The position numbers and the translations under genes are program-made. The notes under the pieces are model-generated. The model was not told where the DNA came from and searched no databases. It saw only the letters and a program-made list of their open reading frames with translations. Positions 21,562-30,896 of a stretch of DNA of 64,000 nucleotides are shown here, in pieces (the stretch's first letter is position 1; each line of letters opens with the position of its first letter). The stretch comes from Gammaproteobacteria bacterium (lineage in GTDB: Bacteria; Pseudomonadota; Gammaproteobacteria; SZUA-229): contig JAOULX010000004.1 in NCBI GenBank assembly GCA_029881795.1, forward strand, positions 62,001 through 126,000, written 5' to 3'.

Positions 21562-21975
21562 ATGCTCAGCCTTAATCACAACTTATCGATCGCCGATGAA
21601 GAAATTCAAATGACAGCGATTCGCGCCCAGGGCGCCGGAGGCCAGAATGTCAATAAAGTGTCCAGTGCGATTCACTGCCGGTTTGATATTAATGCCTCTT
21701 CGTTGCCTGATTATTACAAGAACAAACTGTTTACATACAATGACCATCGCATCAGCAAAGACGGCATTATTATTATAAAAGCACAAAATCACCGCAGCCA
21801 GGAACAGAACAAACTGGATGCACTTGAGCGTTTAAAAGAATTAATTCTGACCGCAATTACGCCGGTTAAAAAACGCATTGCCAGCAAGCCTAAACACAGC
21901 TCAGTGAGAAAACGGCTGGATAATAAAAATAAAAACTCACAAAAAAAAGACATGAGAAAAAAAATAAATTTCTGA
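21562..21975 (+). CDS. arfB: Alternative ribosome-rescue factor / peptidyl-tRNA hydrolase ArfB
   Basis: GAGGQNVNKVSSAIHCRFD GGQ motif; basic C-terminal tail. Confidence 0.93.
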   Translation: MLSLNHNLSIADEEIQMTAIRAQGAGGQNVNKVSSAIHCRFDINASSLPDYYKNKLFTYNDHRISKDGIIIIKAQNHRSQEQNKLDALERLKELILTAITPVKKRIASKPKHSSVRKRLDNKNKNSQKKDMRKKINF

Positions 21976-21995
21976 TTTTAAGTTAGAAAATTAGA

Positions 21996-22026
21996 ACCCT
22001 CTAAAAAACCAATTCAGAGGTTTTTA
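21996..22026 (+). terminator. Weak terminator-like hairpin after arfB
   Basis: CCTCT/AGAGG arms followed by TTTTT. Confidence 0.45.
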
Positions 22027-22311
22027 AGCGTAAAAAGTATCACTTATCCTTATTTATCTGCCGCTAACCAAAAAAGTTTACTATTTAAAGTTAAAATGAG
22101 TTTATTTAGGCTTTTAATGGCTTTTAAGTCTATTTTCTGTATGTTACGATCTGTCAAGTTTTATTAAATTAAGCATTTTTTAATAAAACCGGAAAAGTTT
22201 TTTATTGCACGTTCTTAGGTTTTACAGAAGCTCCATCTGGTAACTCCTGACTTTACCCTGAATAACATGCAATTGATTACGAAACACTAATAACAATTGA
22301 GGTAAAGCAGC

Positions 22312-22515
22312 ATGGCTACTGGTAGTGTTAAATGGTTTAACGAAAGTAAAGGTTTTGGTTTCATCGTTGCTGACGATGGCAGTCAGGACGTTTTTGTTCA
22401 CTTCTCTGTTATCGAAGGTTCAGGCTTTAAAACCCTGGCTGAAGGTCAGAAAGTTGAATACGATGTAGAAAAAGGCCCTAAAGGCCCGCAAGCAACTAAA
22501 GTAGTCGCTATCTAA
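22312..22515 (+). CDS. Cold-shock domain protein (CspA family)
   Basis: [39 protein letters not shown]. Confidence 0.96.
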   Translation: MATGSVKWFNESKGFGFIVADDGSQDVFVHFSVIEGSGFKTLAEGQKVEYDVEKGPKGPQATKVVAI

Positions 22516-22537
22516 TCAGCTTCTTTTTAGGTTGTTT

Positions 22538-22566
22538 CAAAAAACCCCGCCAGTCGGGGTTTTTTT
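22538..22566 (+). terminator. Intrinsic terminator after csp gene
   Basis: ACCCCG-ccagt-CGGGGT with long T run. Confidence 0.88.
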
Positions 22567-22701
22567 ATGGCGACTTTTCAGCACAGCATCAACTGCTGAT
22601 GCGTTATGTCAAAATCATGTCAATATCAGAAGTTTAGCCGTGATTTTCTTCTCAAAATCCACTAATATGACGCCCCCTTTCGATATAACTGGATCAGCTT
22701 C

Positions 22702-25632
22702 GTGCAACAATATATTCCCGGTCAGCGCTGGATCAGCGACGCAGAACTTCAAATGGGGCTCGGTACGGTCATTTCTACAGAAGGTCGTACCGTTACGGTG
22801 CTTTTTAATGCCAGTAATGAAACACGATTATATTCACAACAAACCGCCCCACTGACACGGGTACGCTTCACCCAAGGAGATCGGGTGCCTTCACATCAGG
22901 GCTGGTTTTTAACTGTCGAGACAGTATTCGAAGAATCCGGCCTGCTGATTTATAGTGGCCTGAAAGACGACGGCACAAAAACCGAACTGCCTGAAACCGA
23001 GCTGGATAATTTTATTCAGTTAAACCGTCCGGTCGACAGGCTCTTTACCGGCCAGATTGATAAAGATAAATGGTTTGAACTACGTTATCAGACTCGTTTG
23101 CACAATCAACGCAATGCCGGCTCTGAACTGACCGGTTTAATCGGAGCCCGTACCAGCCTGATACCGCATCAGTTATATATCGCGCATGAAGTGGCTAACC
23201 GTTATTCACCTAGGATTTTACTGGCCGATGAAGTCGGTCTGGGAAAAACCATTGAAGCCGGCTTAATTTTACATCACCAGCTGCAGACTGAACGTGCCAA
23301 ACGCGTACTGATTGTGGTACCTGAATCACTGGTACACCAGTGGCTGGTTGAAATGCTACGACGCTTTAATCTTCACTTCAGTGTATTTGATGAAAAACGT
23401 TGCGAATCTATTGAAGGTAAATCTGAAGACGATGAAGCCTATGATGATGTTGAATATGAAAATCCGTTCCTGACCGAACAACTGGTTATCTGTCATCTTA
23501 ACTTTTTCCTTGAGCACCCTGAACGCCACCAACAGGCACTGCAAGCAGGCTGGGATTTACTGATTATTGATGAAGCCCATCATTTACAATGGAGCGAACA
23601 CGACGTCAGCCCTGAATATAGCTGCGTTGAACAGCTGGCAAAAAAAACCAGTGGTGTCTTGTTACTGACAGCCACTCCCGAACAATTAGGTAAAGAAAGT
23701 CATTTTGCAAGACTGCGTTTACTCGACCCTGACCGATTTCCTGATTTAGCCAGCTTTTTAGCCGAAGAAAACAATTACGAACCCATCGCAAAAGCGGTTG
23801 AAGCCCTACTAGAGAACCATCAGCTGAACCAGACCCTGATCGATGAATTACTCGACATCGACAGTGCTGATGACAACCGACAGCTGATTGAAACATTGCA
23901 GTCGGCAGACAATAACAGCGAACTAAAAACTCAAACAAGCAACCTGCTGATTGACCGTTTGCTGGATCAGCACGGTACTGGCCGGGTTTTATTCAGAAAC
24001 ACCCGTGAGACGGTTAAAGGTTTTCCTGAGCGTGAGGTCAATCCGTACCCGCTGGACTGTCCGCCACAATATTATGACTGTTTTAATTTGTTTAAAGATG
24101 AATTTTTATCCGATGCGCAGTTACTGTTATCCCCCGAACTGATATATCAAGCTGCTGGTAACGCCGATTCTCCATCTTGGATAAAAATTGACCCGCGCAT
24201 CAGCTGGCTTAAAGATAAACTCAGTGAGCTTTTCCCTAAAAAAGTTTTGATCATTACCAGCAGTGCCGACAGTGCGTTGGACATTGTTGATGCACTGCGC
24301 ACCTCATCGGGTATTCAGTCTGCCGTATTCCATGAGGGCATGAGCATTATTGAGCGGGATCGGGCTGCCGCCTATTTTGCTGACAAAGAATACGGCTGTC
24401 AGGTTCTGGTCTGTTCAGAAATCGGCAGCGAAGGACGCAATTTCCAGTTTGCGCATCATCTGGTTTTATTCGATCTGCCATTAAACCCGGACTTGCTCGA
24501 ACAGCGCATTGGCCGTCTCGACAGAATCGGTCAGCAGCGAACTATTCAGATTCATCTGCCGTATTTAACCGAATCTGCACAACATACTATGTTCGATTTC
24601 TATCAGCTGGGTCTGAATGCTTTTGCTCATACCTGCCCGGTTGGACACAGTGTTTTCAGTCATGTTGAATCGGCACTGATCAAAGCACTACACCATGGTG
24701 AATCCGATCATGTTGAGCGTATTGCACTGATTGAAGACAGTAAAAATAAACGCATTGCCCTGACCGATGCACTGCACAAAGGCCGTGACCGTTTACTGGA
24801 ATACAACTCCTGCCGTCCTCATATTGCACAACAGATTTCAGAAAAAGCACTTGAAGCCGATGATGATGTATCTATCCTCGCCTACCTTGAGGACGTGTTC
24901 GATTGCTTTGGTATAGAGAGTGAAGAACACGGCATGGACAGTATGATTATCCGGCCCGGTGATCACATGCAAAGCGGCAGCTTTCCCGGCTTATATGAAG
25001 AAGGTATGACGATTACCTGGGAGCGGGAGACTGCACTGAGTAATGAAGATATTCACTACCTCACATGGGAACACCCGATGGTCAGCGGGGCGATGGATCT
25101 TGTGCTGAATAATGAGCAGGGTAATACCGCTGTCACTTCAATCACACACGAGCAGATTAAAGCCGGTACCATGTTACTTGAATGCGTTTTTATTTTAGAA
25201 ACAGCCAGCAACTCAAGTTTGCAGTCAAGCCGTTATTTACCGGCCACCAGTATCCGCACCTTAATCGACAATAATAAAAAAGACTGCAACGACATTGTCT
25301 CTCACCGCTATATCACGCAAAACCGCCAGCATATCAAAAAGAAAATGGCGAACCAGGTCATCAATGCTTATGGCGAAGAAATTCGTGATCTGATCAACAA
25401 CAGTGAACAACTGGCCAGCCAGCAGGCACCGCAGATTTTACAAGCCGCCCACAAAGAGGCAGAACTGACTTTAACAGCAGAAATAAATCGCCTAAAAGCC
25501 CTGAAAAAAATCAACCCCAATGTAAGAGATGAAGAACTGGCGTTTTTTGAAAATCAATACCGCGCACTGAATGCCGCACTGGATTCATCAAGCCTGCGTT
25601 TGGATGCGGTTCGAATTGTTATTGTGACCTAA
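22702..25632 (+). CDS. rapA: RNA polymerase-associated helicase RapA (GTG start)
   Basis: LLADEVGLGKTIEAGLILHH, LIIDEAHHLQW, EQRIGRLDRIGQ SWI2/SNF2 motifs. Confidence 0.95.
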   Translation: MQQYIPGQRWISDAELQMGLGTVISTEGRTVTVLFNASNETRLYSQQTAPLTRVRFTQGDRVPSHQGWFLTVETVFEESGLLIYSGLKDDGTKTELPETELDNFIQLNRPVDRLFTGQIDKDKWFELRYQTRLHNQRNAGSELTGLIGARTSLIPHQLYIAHEVANRYSPRILLADEVGLGKTIEAGLILHHQLQTERAKRVLIVVPESLVHQWLVEMLRRFNLHFSVFDEKRCESIEGKSEDDEAYDDVEYENPFLTEQLVICHLNFFLEHPERHQQALQAGWDLLIIDEAHHLQWSEHDVSPEYSCVEQLAKKTSGVLLLTATPEQLGKESHFARLRLLDPDRFPDLASFLAEENNYEPIAKAVEALLENHQLNQTLIDELLDIDSADDNRQLIETLQSADNNSELKTQTSNLLIDRLLDQHGTGRVLFRNTRETVKGFPEREVNPYPLDCPPQYYDCFNLFKDEFLSDAQLLLSPELIYQAAGNADSPSWIKIDPRISWLKDKLSELFPKKVLIITSSADSALDIVDALRTSSGIQSAVFHEGMSIIERDRAAAYFADKEYGCQVLVCSEIGSEGRNFQFAHHLVLFDLPLNPDLLEQRIGRLDRIGQQRTIQIHLPYLTESAQHTMFDFYQLGLNAFAHTCPVGHSVFSHVESALIKALHHGESDHVERIALIEDSKNKRIALTDALHKGRDRLLEYNSCRPHIAQQISEKALEADDDVSILAYLEDVFDCFGIESEEHGMDSMIIRPGDHMQSGSFPGLYEEGMTITWERETALSNEDIHYLTWEHPMVSGAMDLVLNNEQGNTAVTSITHEQIKAGTMLLECVFILETASNSSLQSSRYLPATSIRTLIDNNKKDCNDIVSHRYITQNRQHIKKKMANQVINAYGEEIRDLINNSEQLASQQAPQILQAAHKEAELTLTAEINRLKALKKINPNVRDEELAFFENQYRALNAALDSSSLRLDAVRIVIVT

Positions 25633-25752
25633 TGAGCATGACCGTTAAAGCCTGTGCTGACACAGAGGCCGCAAAACACCTTGTCAAGGTGCGCAGATTC
25701 GCGACTCTGTGGCAAACTTTTTATTTTATAGCTAGTTTTTTAAGCCCGCTAA

Positions 25753-25823
25753 GGAGACTAAAGCGCCAGCTAACAGTCCTCCCTGTTAGCGTTTTATGAG
25801 CTCGTTGCTAAGCTTCAGTCTCC
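25753..25823. repeat. Nested inverted-repeat element between convergent genes
   Basis: Outer arms GGAGACTAAAGC/GCTTCAGTCTCC (11/12 complementary) enclosing perfect inner arms GCTAACAG/CTGTTAGC. Confidence 0.75.
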
Positions 25824-25833
25824 AGACAGTCAT

Positions 25834-26436
25834 TTAATGTTTTGTCGCCAGCGCTAAGAATACCGGGTAAGATTTATCGGGTTTATTGACGGTTAGTGCG
25901 GTTACAAAACTGACGTCTTTAAAACCGTTATTTTCCAGAATTTCCTGAAAGGCTTTTCGATCAAAGCCGGAATGAAAAACCCCTTCAGCTTCCGGCGGGT
26001 GAAAACTGCCATCTTCTGAATCCAGATCTGCCAGCGCGACTTTAGCACCGGGTTTCAGGTGTTCTGAAAAACGCTGAATCATTTTCACTGTATCATCAAC
26101 ATGGTGCATGGCCATCGCACTCATGATCACATCGAATTGTTTATCCAGCGGCTGCTCAAGAATATTGTGACAACGTGTTTCAACTTTCCCTGCTAATTCT
26201 TGTTTTGCCGACAGCTGATCCAACATTGCCTGCGATGTATCCACTGCGGTGATGCTATTGACCAGCGGCGCGACATGCGCACTGATCAGACCGGTTCCAG
26301 CGCCAAAATCCATGACCTGCATCGATTCATTGAAATCAATATTCGTTACAATCGCCGAACCAATCGAACTTGAAAGATTACGAACCATTTCATTGACATC
26401 CCAGTCCTGAGCTTTTTCTTCAAATAAATCAGACAT
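25834..26436 (-). CDS. Class I SAM-dependent methyltransferase
   Basis: VMDFGAGTGLISAHVAP motif I; start likely at MSDLFEEK. Confidence 0.9.
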   Translation of the reverse strand: MSDLFEEKAQDWDVNEMVRNLSSSIGSAIVTNIDFNESMQVMDFGAGTGLISAHVAPLVNSITAVDTSQAMLDQLSAKQELAGKVETRCHNILEQPLDKQFDVIMSAMAMHHVDDTVKMIQRFSEHLKPGAKVALADLDSEDGSFHPPEAEGVFHSGFDRKAFQEILENNGFKDVSFVTALTVNKPDKSYPVFLALATKH

Positions 26437-26462
26437 AATTACCCTTATTAACAAGTTTGTGC

Positions 26463-26478
26463 TGATATTCTAATATCA
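26463..26478. promoter_or_regulatory. Inverted repeat TGATATT-CT-AATATCA, possible operator
   Basis: 7-bp perfect arms just upstream of the methyltransferase start. Confidence 0.4.
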
Positions 26479-26511
26479 AAGCCTTAACAATGTCTTAAGT
26501 TTTACTGTTAC

Positions 26512-27399
26512 TCAGTCTATCGCTGTAATAATCTGCCCGTAGTCATAGCGCTTGCTGATAGCGCCGCTGTGTATAAAAACATCGAGTAATGTGTTGAAAG
26601 CCTGTTCTGAGGTGTTGATATCGGTATCCCAGCAGCCGGACTGCTGATAGCTTGCTATGGTATGGCTTAGCACAGACAACTCAATGGTCGGGAACAGTCC
26701 CGCTTCAATCTGTTTTCTGGCAATTTCGATCGGCTCGGCAGTCGTCACATACTGCATTGATTGTTTATAAGCGGTTAAAAAGGCACTGGCCATCTCGCTG
26801 TCCAGCCAGTCTTGATCAGCACACAGGCTACTGAAAGCAACCGGACCGATAACCTCTCCTATCGCTGCCACTACATAACCGGCGGCATCTGCTTCGAGTT
26901 GTTGCGGGTAAGGACCTTGTAAGTGCACGTAATCGGCCTCTCCGTTGCGGAAGGCTTGCTCTATCTGGCTGACATCGCCGGCATCAATCACCTCAAAATC
27001 AGCAAAACTCATGCCCTGCTTGTTTAACGCATAGGCGAACATCGCATAGGGCTGAAAAAAATGATCAACCAAAACTTTTTTTCCTTTTAACTTACTCCAG
27101 CTAAAAGCGGGGTCTGGCTCGCGAGCTGCAAGAAAAAAACCGTCACGCTGATTAATCTGCGCAAAATGTCGAATCCGGCTCTGTTTGCCGGCTTCGAGAT
27201 CAGCAAAACGAGTCGCTATTGCCGACTGCGAAACCTGGCAATAACCATTTAATAGACTCTGCTCGACCGGGTGTTTGTCACTTGCTACTTCGTAGCTGGG
27301 CTCCAGTCCCTGCTGTTGTAGAAAGCCTTCAACAAAGGTCATTAAATAAGGTGAATAAAATGCCGAATGCCGCAAAGCCATTAATTTAATTTTTTCCAT
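26512..27399 (-). CDS. Periplasmic-binding-protein-like (NMT1/THI5-like) protein without an apparent signal peptide
   Basis: KLKGKKVLVDHFFQPYAMFAYALNKQGM; start at MEKIKLMALRHSAFYSPYLM. Confidence 0.7.
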   Translation of the reverse strand: MEKIKLMALRHSAFYSPYLMTFVEGFLQQQGLEPSYEVASDKHPVEQSLLNGYCQVSQSAIATRFADLEAGKQSRIRHFAQINQRDGFFLAAREPDPAFSWSKLKGKKVLVDHFFQPYAMFAYALNKQGMSFADFEVIDAGDVSQIEQAFRNGEADYVHLQGPYPQQLEADAAGYVVAAIGEVIGPVAFSSLCADQDWLDSEMASAFLTAYKQSMQYVTTAEPIEIARKQIEAGLFPTIELSVLSHTIASYQQSGCWDTDINTSEQAFNTLLDVFIHSGAISKRYDYGQIITAID

Positions 27400-27455
27400 G
27401 TTAATTCCTGTTATCAAACCAGCGTGCTCTGCAGTAAACCCTACAGCTTCTGATA

Positions 27456-27629
27456 TTACTTGTCTTTTAATTGACGCCGCTGCGCGCATTGAGCTAATAC
27501 ATCGAGCTTCTGGTTATCACTGAGTATCATCCAGTCTTTAATTTCATCTAATGTCCGCAGACAGCCGATACAGATATCATTCTGATCGAGACAACAATTG
27601 CGCACACAGGGTGAATGTACTTCTGTCAT
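27456..27629 (-). CDS. DUF1289 Cys-rich small protein
   Basis: Read directly: MTEVHSPCVRNCCLDQNDICIGCLRTLDEIKDWMILSDNQKLDVLAQCAQRRQLKDK; not in the supplied ORF list. Confidence 0.88.
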   Translation of the reverse strand: MTEVHSPCVRNCCLDQNDICIGCLRTLDEIKDWMILSDNQKLDVLAQCAQRRQLKDK

Positions 27630-27928
27630 AAAACTGTTCCGATGCAGGGTGTCTGACGATTGTAACAGCCAGCGTCATTTGCAGACAGCCGCTGCGCTTA
27701 ATTATCAGCGGCCAGTCATCAATCAACTTCACGCTGCGTCTTCGCAATAAAACAATGATTTGCACTGAACCGGAAAATCTCTGCGAACATAACTTTGTAC
27801 AGCACGTACGATCTGGCTAAAGTCTGGCATCGTAAAGACAGTTGCCACTATATATAGTATCGACTGTGACGCTGATAAAGACGGTGCTTGGCAGTATGAT
27901 AACAACACCGTGCCCGCTTGTAGCCTTG

Positions 27929-28834
27929 TTACCCCGAAGCGGTTTTAACAAGTCCGCTCTTTAATAGAGCATAACCCAGCGCATAGCCACCGATACCACC
28001 GGAGATGTGCGCTACCAGATTAATCGATCCATCAGCACTATCTGATAATAAACTCAGACTATCAATACCGATATACCACAACATCAGAATCCAGGCAGGC
28101 ACACTGATACTGCGTACCAGTAACAACAACCAGACAAAGACATTTATTTTCTGTTGCGGCATCAGCGCTGCAAACAAGCCCATCATTCCCATGACCAGTC
28201 CCGACAAACCCAGGGCCGGTAAAGCATCTCCTGTTATCAGTACCGACGCACTATAAGCTAGCGATGTAAAAACAATAATCAACAGACTGCATGTAATATA
28301 TAGCCAGCTGCTTGCCAGCACTATTTCTACTGCCGGAGCAAATGCCATAAAAAATATTAGATTTCCGCTAATATGCAGTATATCGGCATGAGCCACAGCC
28401 GATGTCAGCATTTTCAAAAGCTCAGGCGCGTCAGGAAAATACATCAACTCTTTGTCAATTTGGCCTGAGTAAAGATGACTGAATTTAGCATAATGCTGCT
28501 CTATAAATCCGCTCATGATCGTTATTTGCGGGTTCGTGTAATCCTGAAACCAGAAATACTCATCGAGGATTTGCCTGATGGTTAAGTCAGGACGCTCATC
28601 AATACGTCTGATCATTAACTGGCATAAATAATTATCGCTCTGCATTTTATCCAACTCATCAGCCGTTTTTTGTTGTTGCAATAACTGACAAAAAGATGAT
28701 GCATCCGCTTTAAAATCTCTGTTGCTCTGATACTGAAAATAAAAAACAAGCAGGCAAACAAACACAATAAAATAACTGATGACAGGTATTTTTGAAAAGC
28801 TCACTTTATTGCTATAGGGAAAAACCAGAAACAT
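27929..28834 (-). CDS. Rhomboid-family intramembrane serine protease
   Basis: HISGN, GLSGLVMG (Ser) and AHISGGIGGYALG (His) in a multi-TM protein. Confidence 0.85.
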   Translation of the reverse strand: MFLVFPYSNKVSFSKIPVISYFIVFVCLLVFYFQYQSNRDFKADASSFCQLLQQQKTADELDKMQSDNYLCQLMIRRIDERPDLTIRQILDEYFWFQDYTNPQITIMSGFIEQHYAKFSHLYSGQIDKELMYFPDAPELLKMLTSAVAHADILHISGNLIFFMAFAPAVEIVLASSWLYITCSLLIIVFTSLAYSASVLITGDALPALGLSGLVMGMMGLFAALMPQQKINVFVWLLLLVRSISVPAWILMLWYIGIDSLSLLSDSADGSINLVAHISGGIGGYALGYALLKSGLVKTASG

Positions 28835-29106
28835 TTTAAAGCACGACCTGAGAATATGACCTTAGTCTTTATACCAAAATCGATAAGATTATTAAATCAT
28901 TTTTATAAGAACAAGTTATTACAACCGCTTGATTATAGATCACGAATCAATTATCTCTACCGCTCATCTTATAAATGCTTTTTACTCGTCAATAAATTTT
29001 TATCTCAATACAAACTACCTATACTAAAGACTGACACAATCACTCAACTATTACAGGAGGACAGGATCTAGAGAAAACCATTTATTTAACTCTTGGAGAA
29101 GTTAAT

Positions 29107-29451
29107 ATGCAATTCAATGTCAATAGTAAACGTATTGAAACCAATGAACAGGGTTTCTTATACAACTTGGATGACTGGAGCGAAGAGTTGGCTGAAAAAA
29201 TAGCCGACCATGATGGCGTAACACTTTATAACGATCACTGGGAACTGATCTGGTATTTTCGTGATTACCATGATGAAACACTGGTCGCCCCCACCATGCA
29301 CACGGTTGTCAAAACCCTCGGTAAAAACAAAGGTGATCAGTTCCGTCAAAAGAAGGACTATGAAAAACACATTTACCGTCTTTTCCCGACTGACCCTGCT
29401 CATGAAATCTGCAAGCTGGCCGGGCTGCCAATGCCTCAACCCGATACCTGA
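29107..29451 (+). CDS. DsrC/TusE-family protein lacking the penultimate Cys
   Basis: FLYNLDDWSEELAEKIA...LFPTDPAHEICKLAGLPMPQPDT aligns with DsrC/TusE C-terminus. Confidence 0.9.
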   Translation: MQFNVNSKRIETNEQGFLYNLDDWSEELAEKIADHDGVTLYNDHWELIWYFRDYHDETLVAPTMHTVVKTLGKNKGDQFRQKKDYEKHIYRLFPTDPAHEICKLAGLPMPQPDT

Positions 29452-29592
29452 AAACAGATTACAACAGGGTAAATCCTTTTGCTACAGGCAGCATCTTATG
29501 CTGCCTTTTCTATTTCCTGAATGAATTATCAATACCGTATTTTCATCTGCTACTTTATAATAGTGCTTATTCCGTTATAAATCAGAGTTCGC

Positions 29593-30474
29593 ATGCTGCT
29601 TGATTACGAACAACCGCTTTACCGCCCTCCCAGTGAAGCCAGCAATCTTATTCTTCAGATCACCATAGGCTGCCGCTTTAATCAGTGCAGTTTTTGTGCG
29701 ATGTACAAACATAAAGAATATCGGCTAAAGTCGCTTGATGAAATTCAGCATGATATTAATAAAGCCAGACAATTTGCACCGGCTACTACGCGTATCTTTC
29801 TGGCTGATGGCGATGCGTTTAATCTCAGCAGCGATCAGTTACTGTCGATACTCGAACTACTGCAGGCTGCCTTTCCTGCTTTAACACGGGTCTCCTGTTA
29901 TGCCACACCTGCTAATATTTCAGCCAAAACCAGCGCTCAATTAAGCCTGCTACGAGACAATAAATTATCCCTTATTTATCTTGGTATTGAATCTGGCAGT
30001 GATACTTTATTAAAAAAAATCAGCAAAGGTGCCAGCAAAAACAGCATTATCAGATCACTTAAAATGGCTGATGCAGCTAGGATCAAAGTTTCTGCCACTA
30101 TTATTCTTGGTTTAGGTGGCCAGCAGTACAGCCGCGAACACATAGCTGAAACCATCAGCTTGCTAAATTTGGCACCTGTTACTTACCTTTCGACTCTGCA
30201 GCTTTTTCTTGATGAATCTTCGCGCACAGAATTTTTAAATAAATTTAGCGGAACATTTATTGAGCAAAGCGATGCCGGCATACTGCACGAATTATCTGCA
30301 TTGGTCAGTCAACTAGAGCCACCAAAACGAATTATTTTCAGAACCAATCACGCCTCTAATGCACTTGCGCTGGCTGGCAATCTTCCTAAAGACAAAACCC
30401 GCCTAACTACAGAAATCAGTCAGGCTCTCGATTCCCCCCGCTTGCTAACAGCCCGCTCTTTGCGATCTCTGTAA
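29593..30474 (+). CDS. Radical SAM protein with CX4CX2C cluster motif
   Basis: ITIGCRFNQCSFCAMYKHKEYRLK. Confidence 0.88.
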   Translation: MLLDYEQPLYRPPSEASNLILQITIGCRFNQCSFCAMYKHKEYRLKSLDEIQHDINKARQFAPATTRIFLADGDAFNLSSDQLLSILELLQAAFPALTRVSCYATPANISAKTSAQLSLLRDNKLSLIYLGIESGSDTLLKKISKGASKNSIIRSLKMADAARIKVSATIILGLGGQQYSREHIAETISLLNLAPVTYLSTLQLFLDESSRTEFLNKFSGTFIEQSDAGILHELSALVSQLEPPKRIIFRTNHASNALALAGNLPKDKTRLTTEISQALDSPRLLTARSLRSL

Positions 30475-30476
30475 AC

Positions 30477-30887
30477 CTATCCCGATAATATTCGTGGCCA
30501 GCGATGATAGATTGCATCGCTTTGTTCCGGCTCAATCGTCACCACGTAAAGTCGCTGTTCATAGCCTTCTTTTGCCACCAATCCCTGCACCCACTGACCT
30601 TTGGTCAGCGTATGCCAGTGACTGTTACCCTCTATATCTTTTTCCATGAATTGTAATAAAGGCAATTTGACCGGTATCGGGAACCAGCGATCCCAGCGCC
30701 CGGCATAAATTGAATCCAGTCTGGCCCATCCCCCCATTGGCAACTTTCCCTGTTGAGATCGACGACGCCCCCATGGCAATATCAGATCAGCTCCGTGTTT
30801 TGGTTTTACCGGTATACAGGCTGTCATTTCAGGAAAAAACACACGCTTTTCATACTCGCCATTGTAATAAATAACACCACCACACAT
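30477..30887 (-). CDS. Short SRAP-like (YedK/HMCES-related) protein
   Basis: MCGG N-terminus, GGWARLDS, FMEKD and AIYHRWPRIL match the order of SRAP residues C2, N/A-R, E and H; third gene of the lexA operon. Confidence 0.6.
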   Translation of the reverse strand: MCGGVIYYNGEYEKRVFFPEMTACIPVKPKHGADLILPWGRRRSQQGKLPMGGWARLDSIYAGRWDRWFPIPVKLPLLQFMEKDIEGNSHWHTLTKGQWVQGLVAKEGYEQRLYVVTIEPEQSDAIYHRWPRILSG

Positions 30888-30896
30888 CTCGTTCTC

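Noticed and set aside
25769-25790. GCTAACAG...CTGTTAGC resembling an integron attC core
   Set aside because: Does not fit RYYYAAC/GTTRRRY consensus, no cassette ORF and no integrase in the window
28856-29071. 71-aa ORF upstream of the DsrC-like gene
   Set aside because: No recognisable motif, AT-rich intergenic composition; cannot be supported as coding
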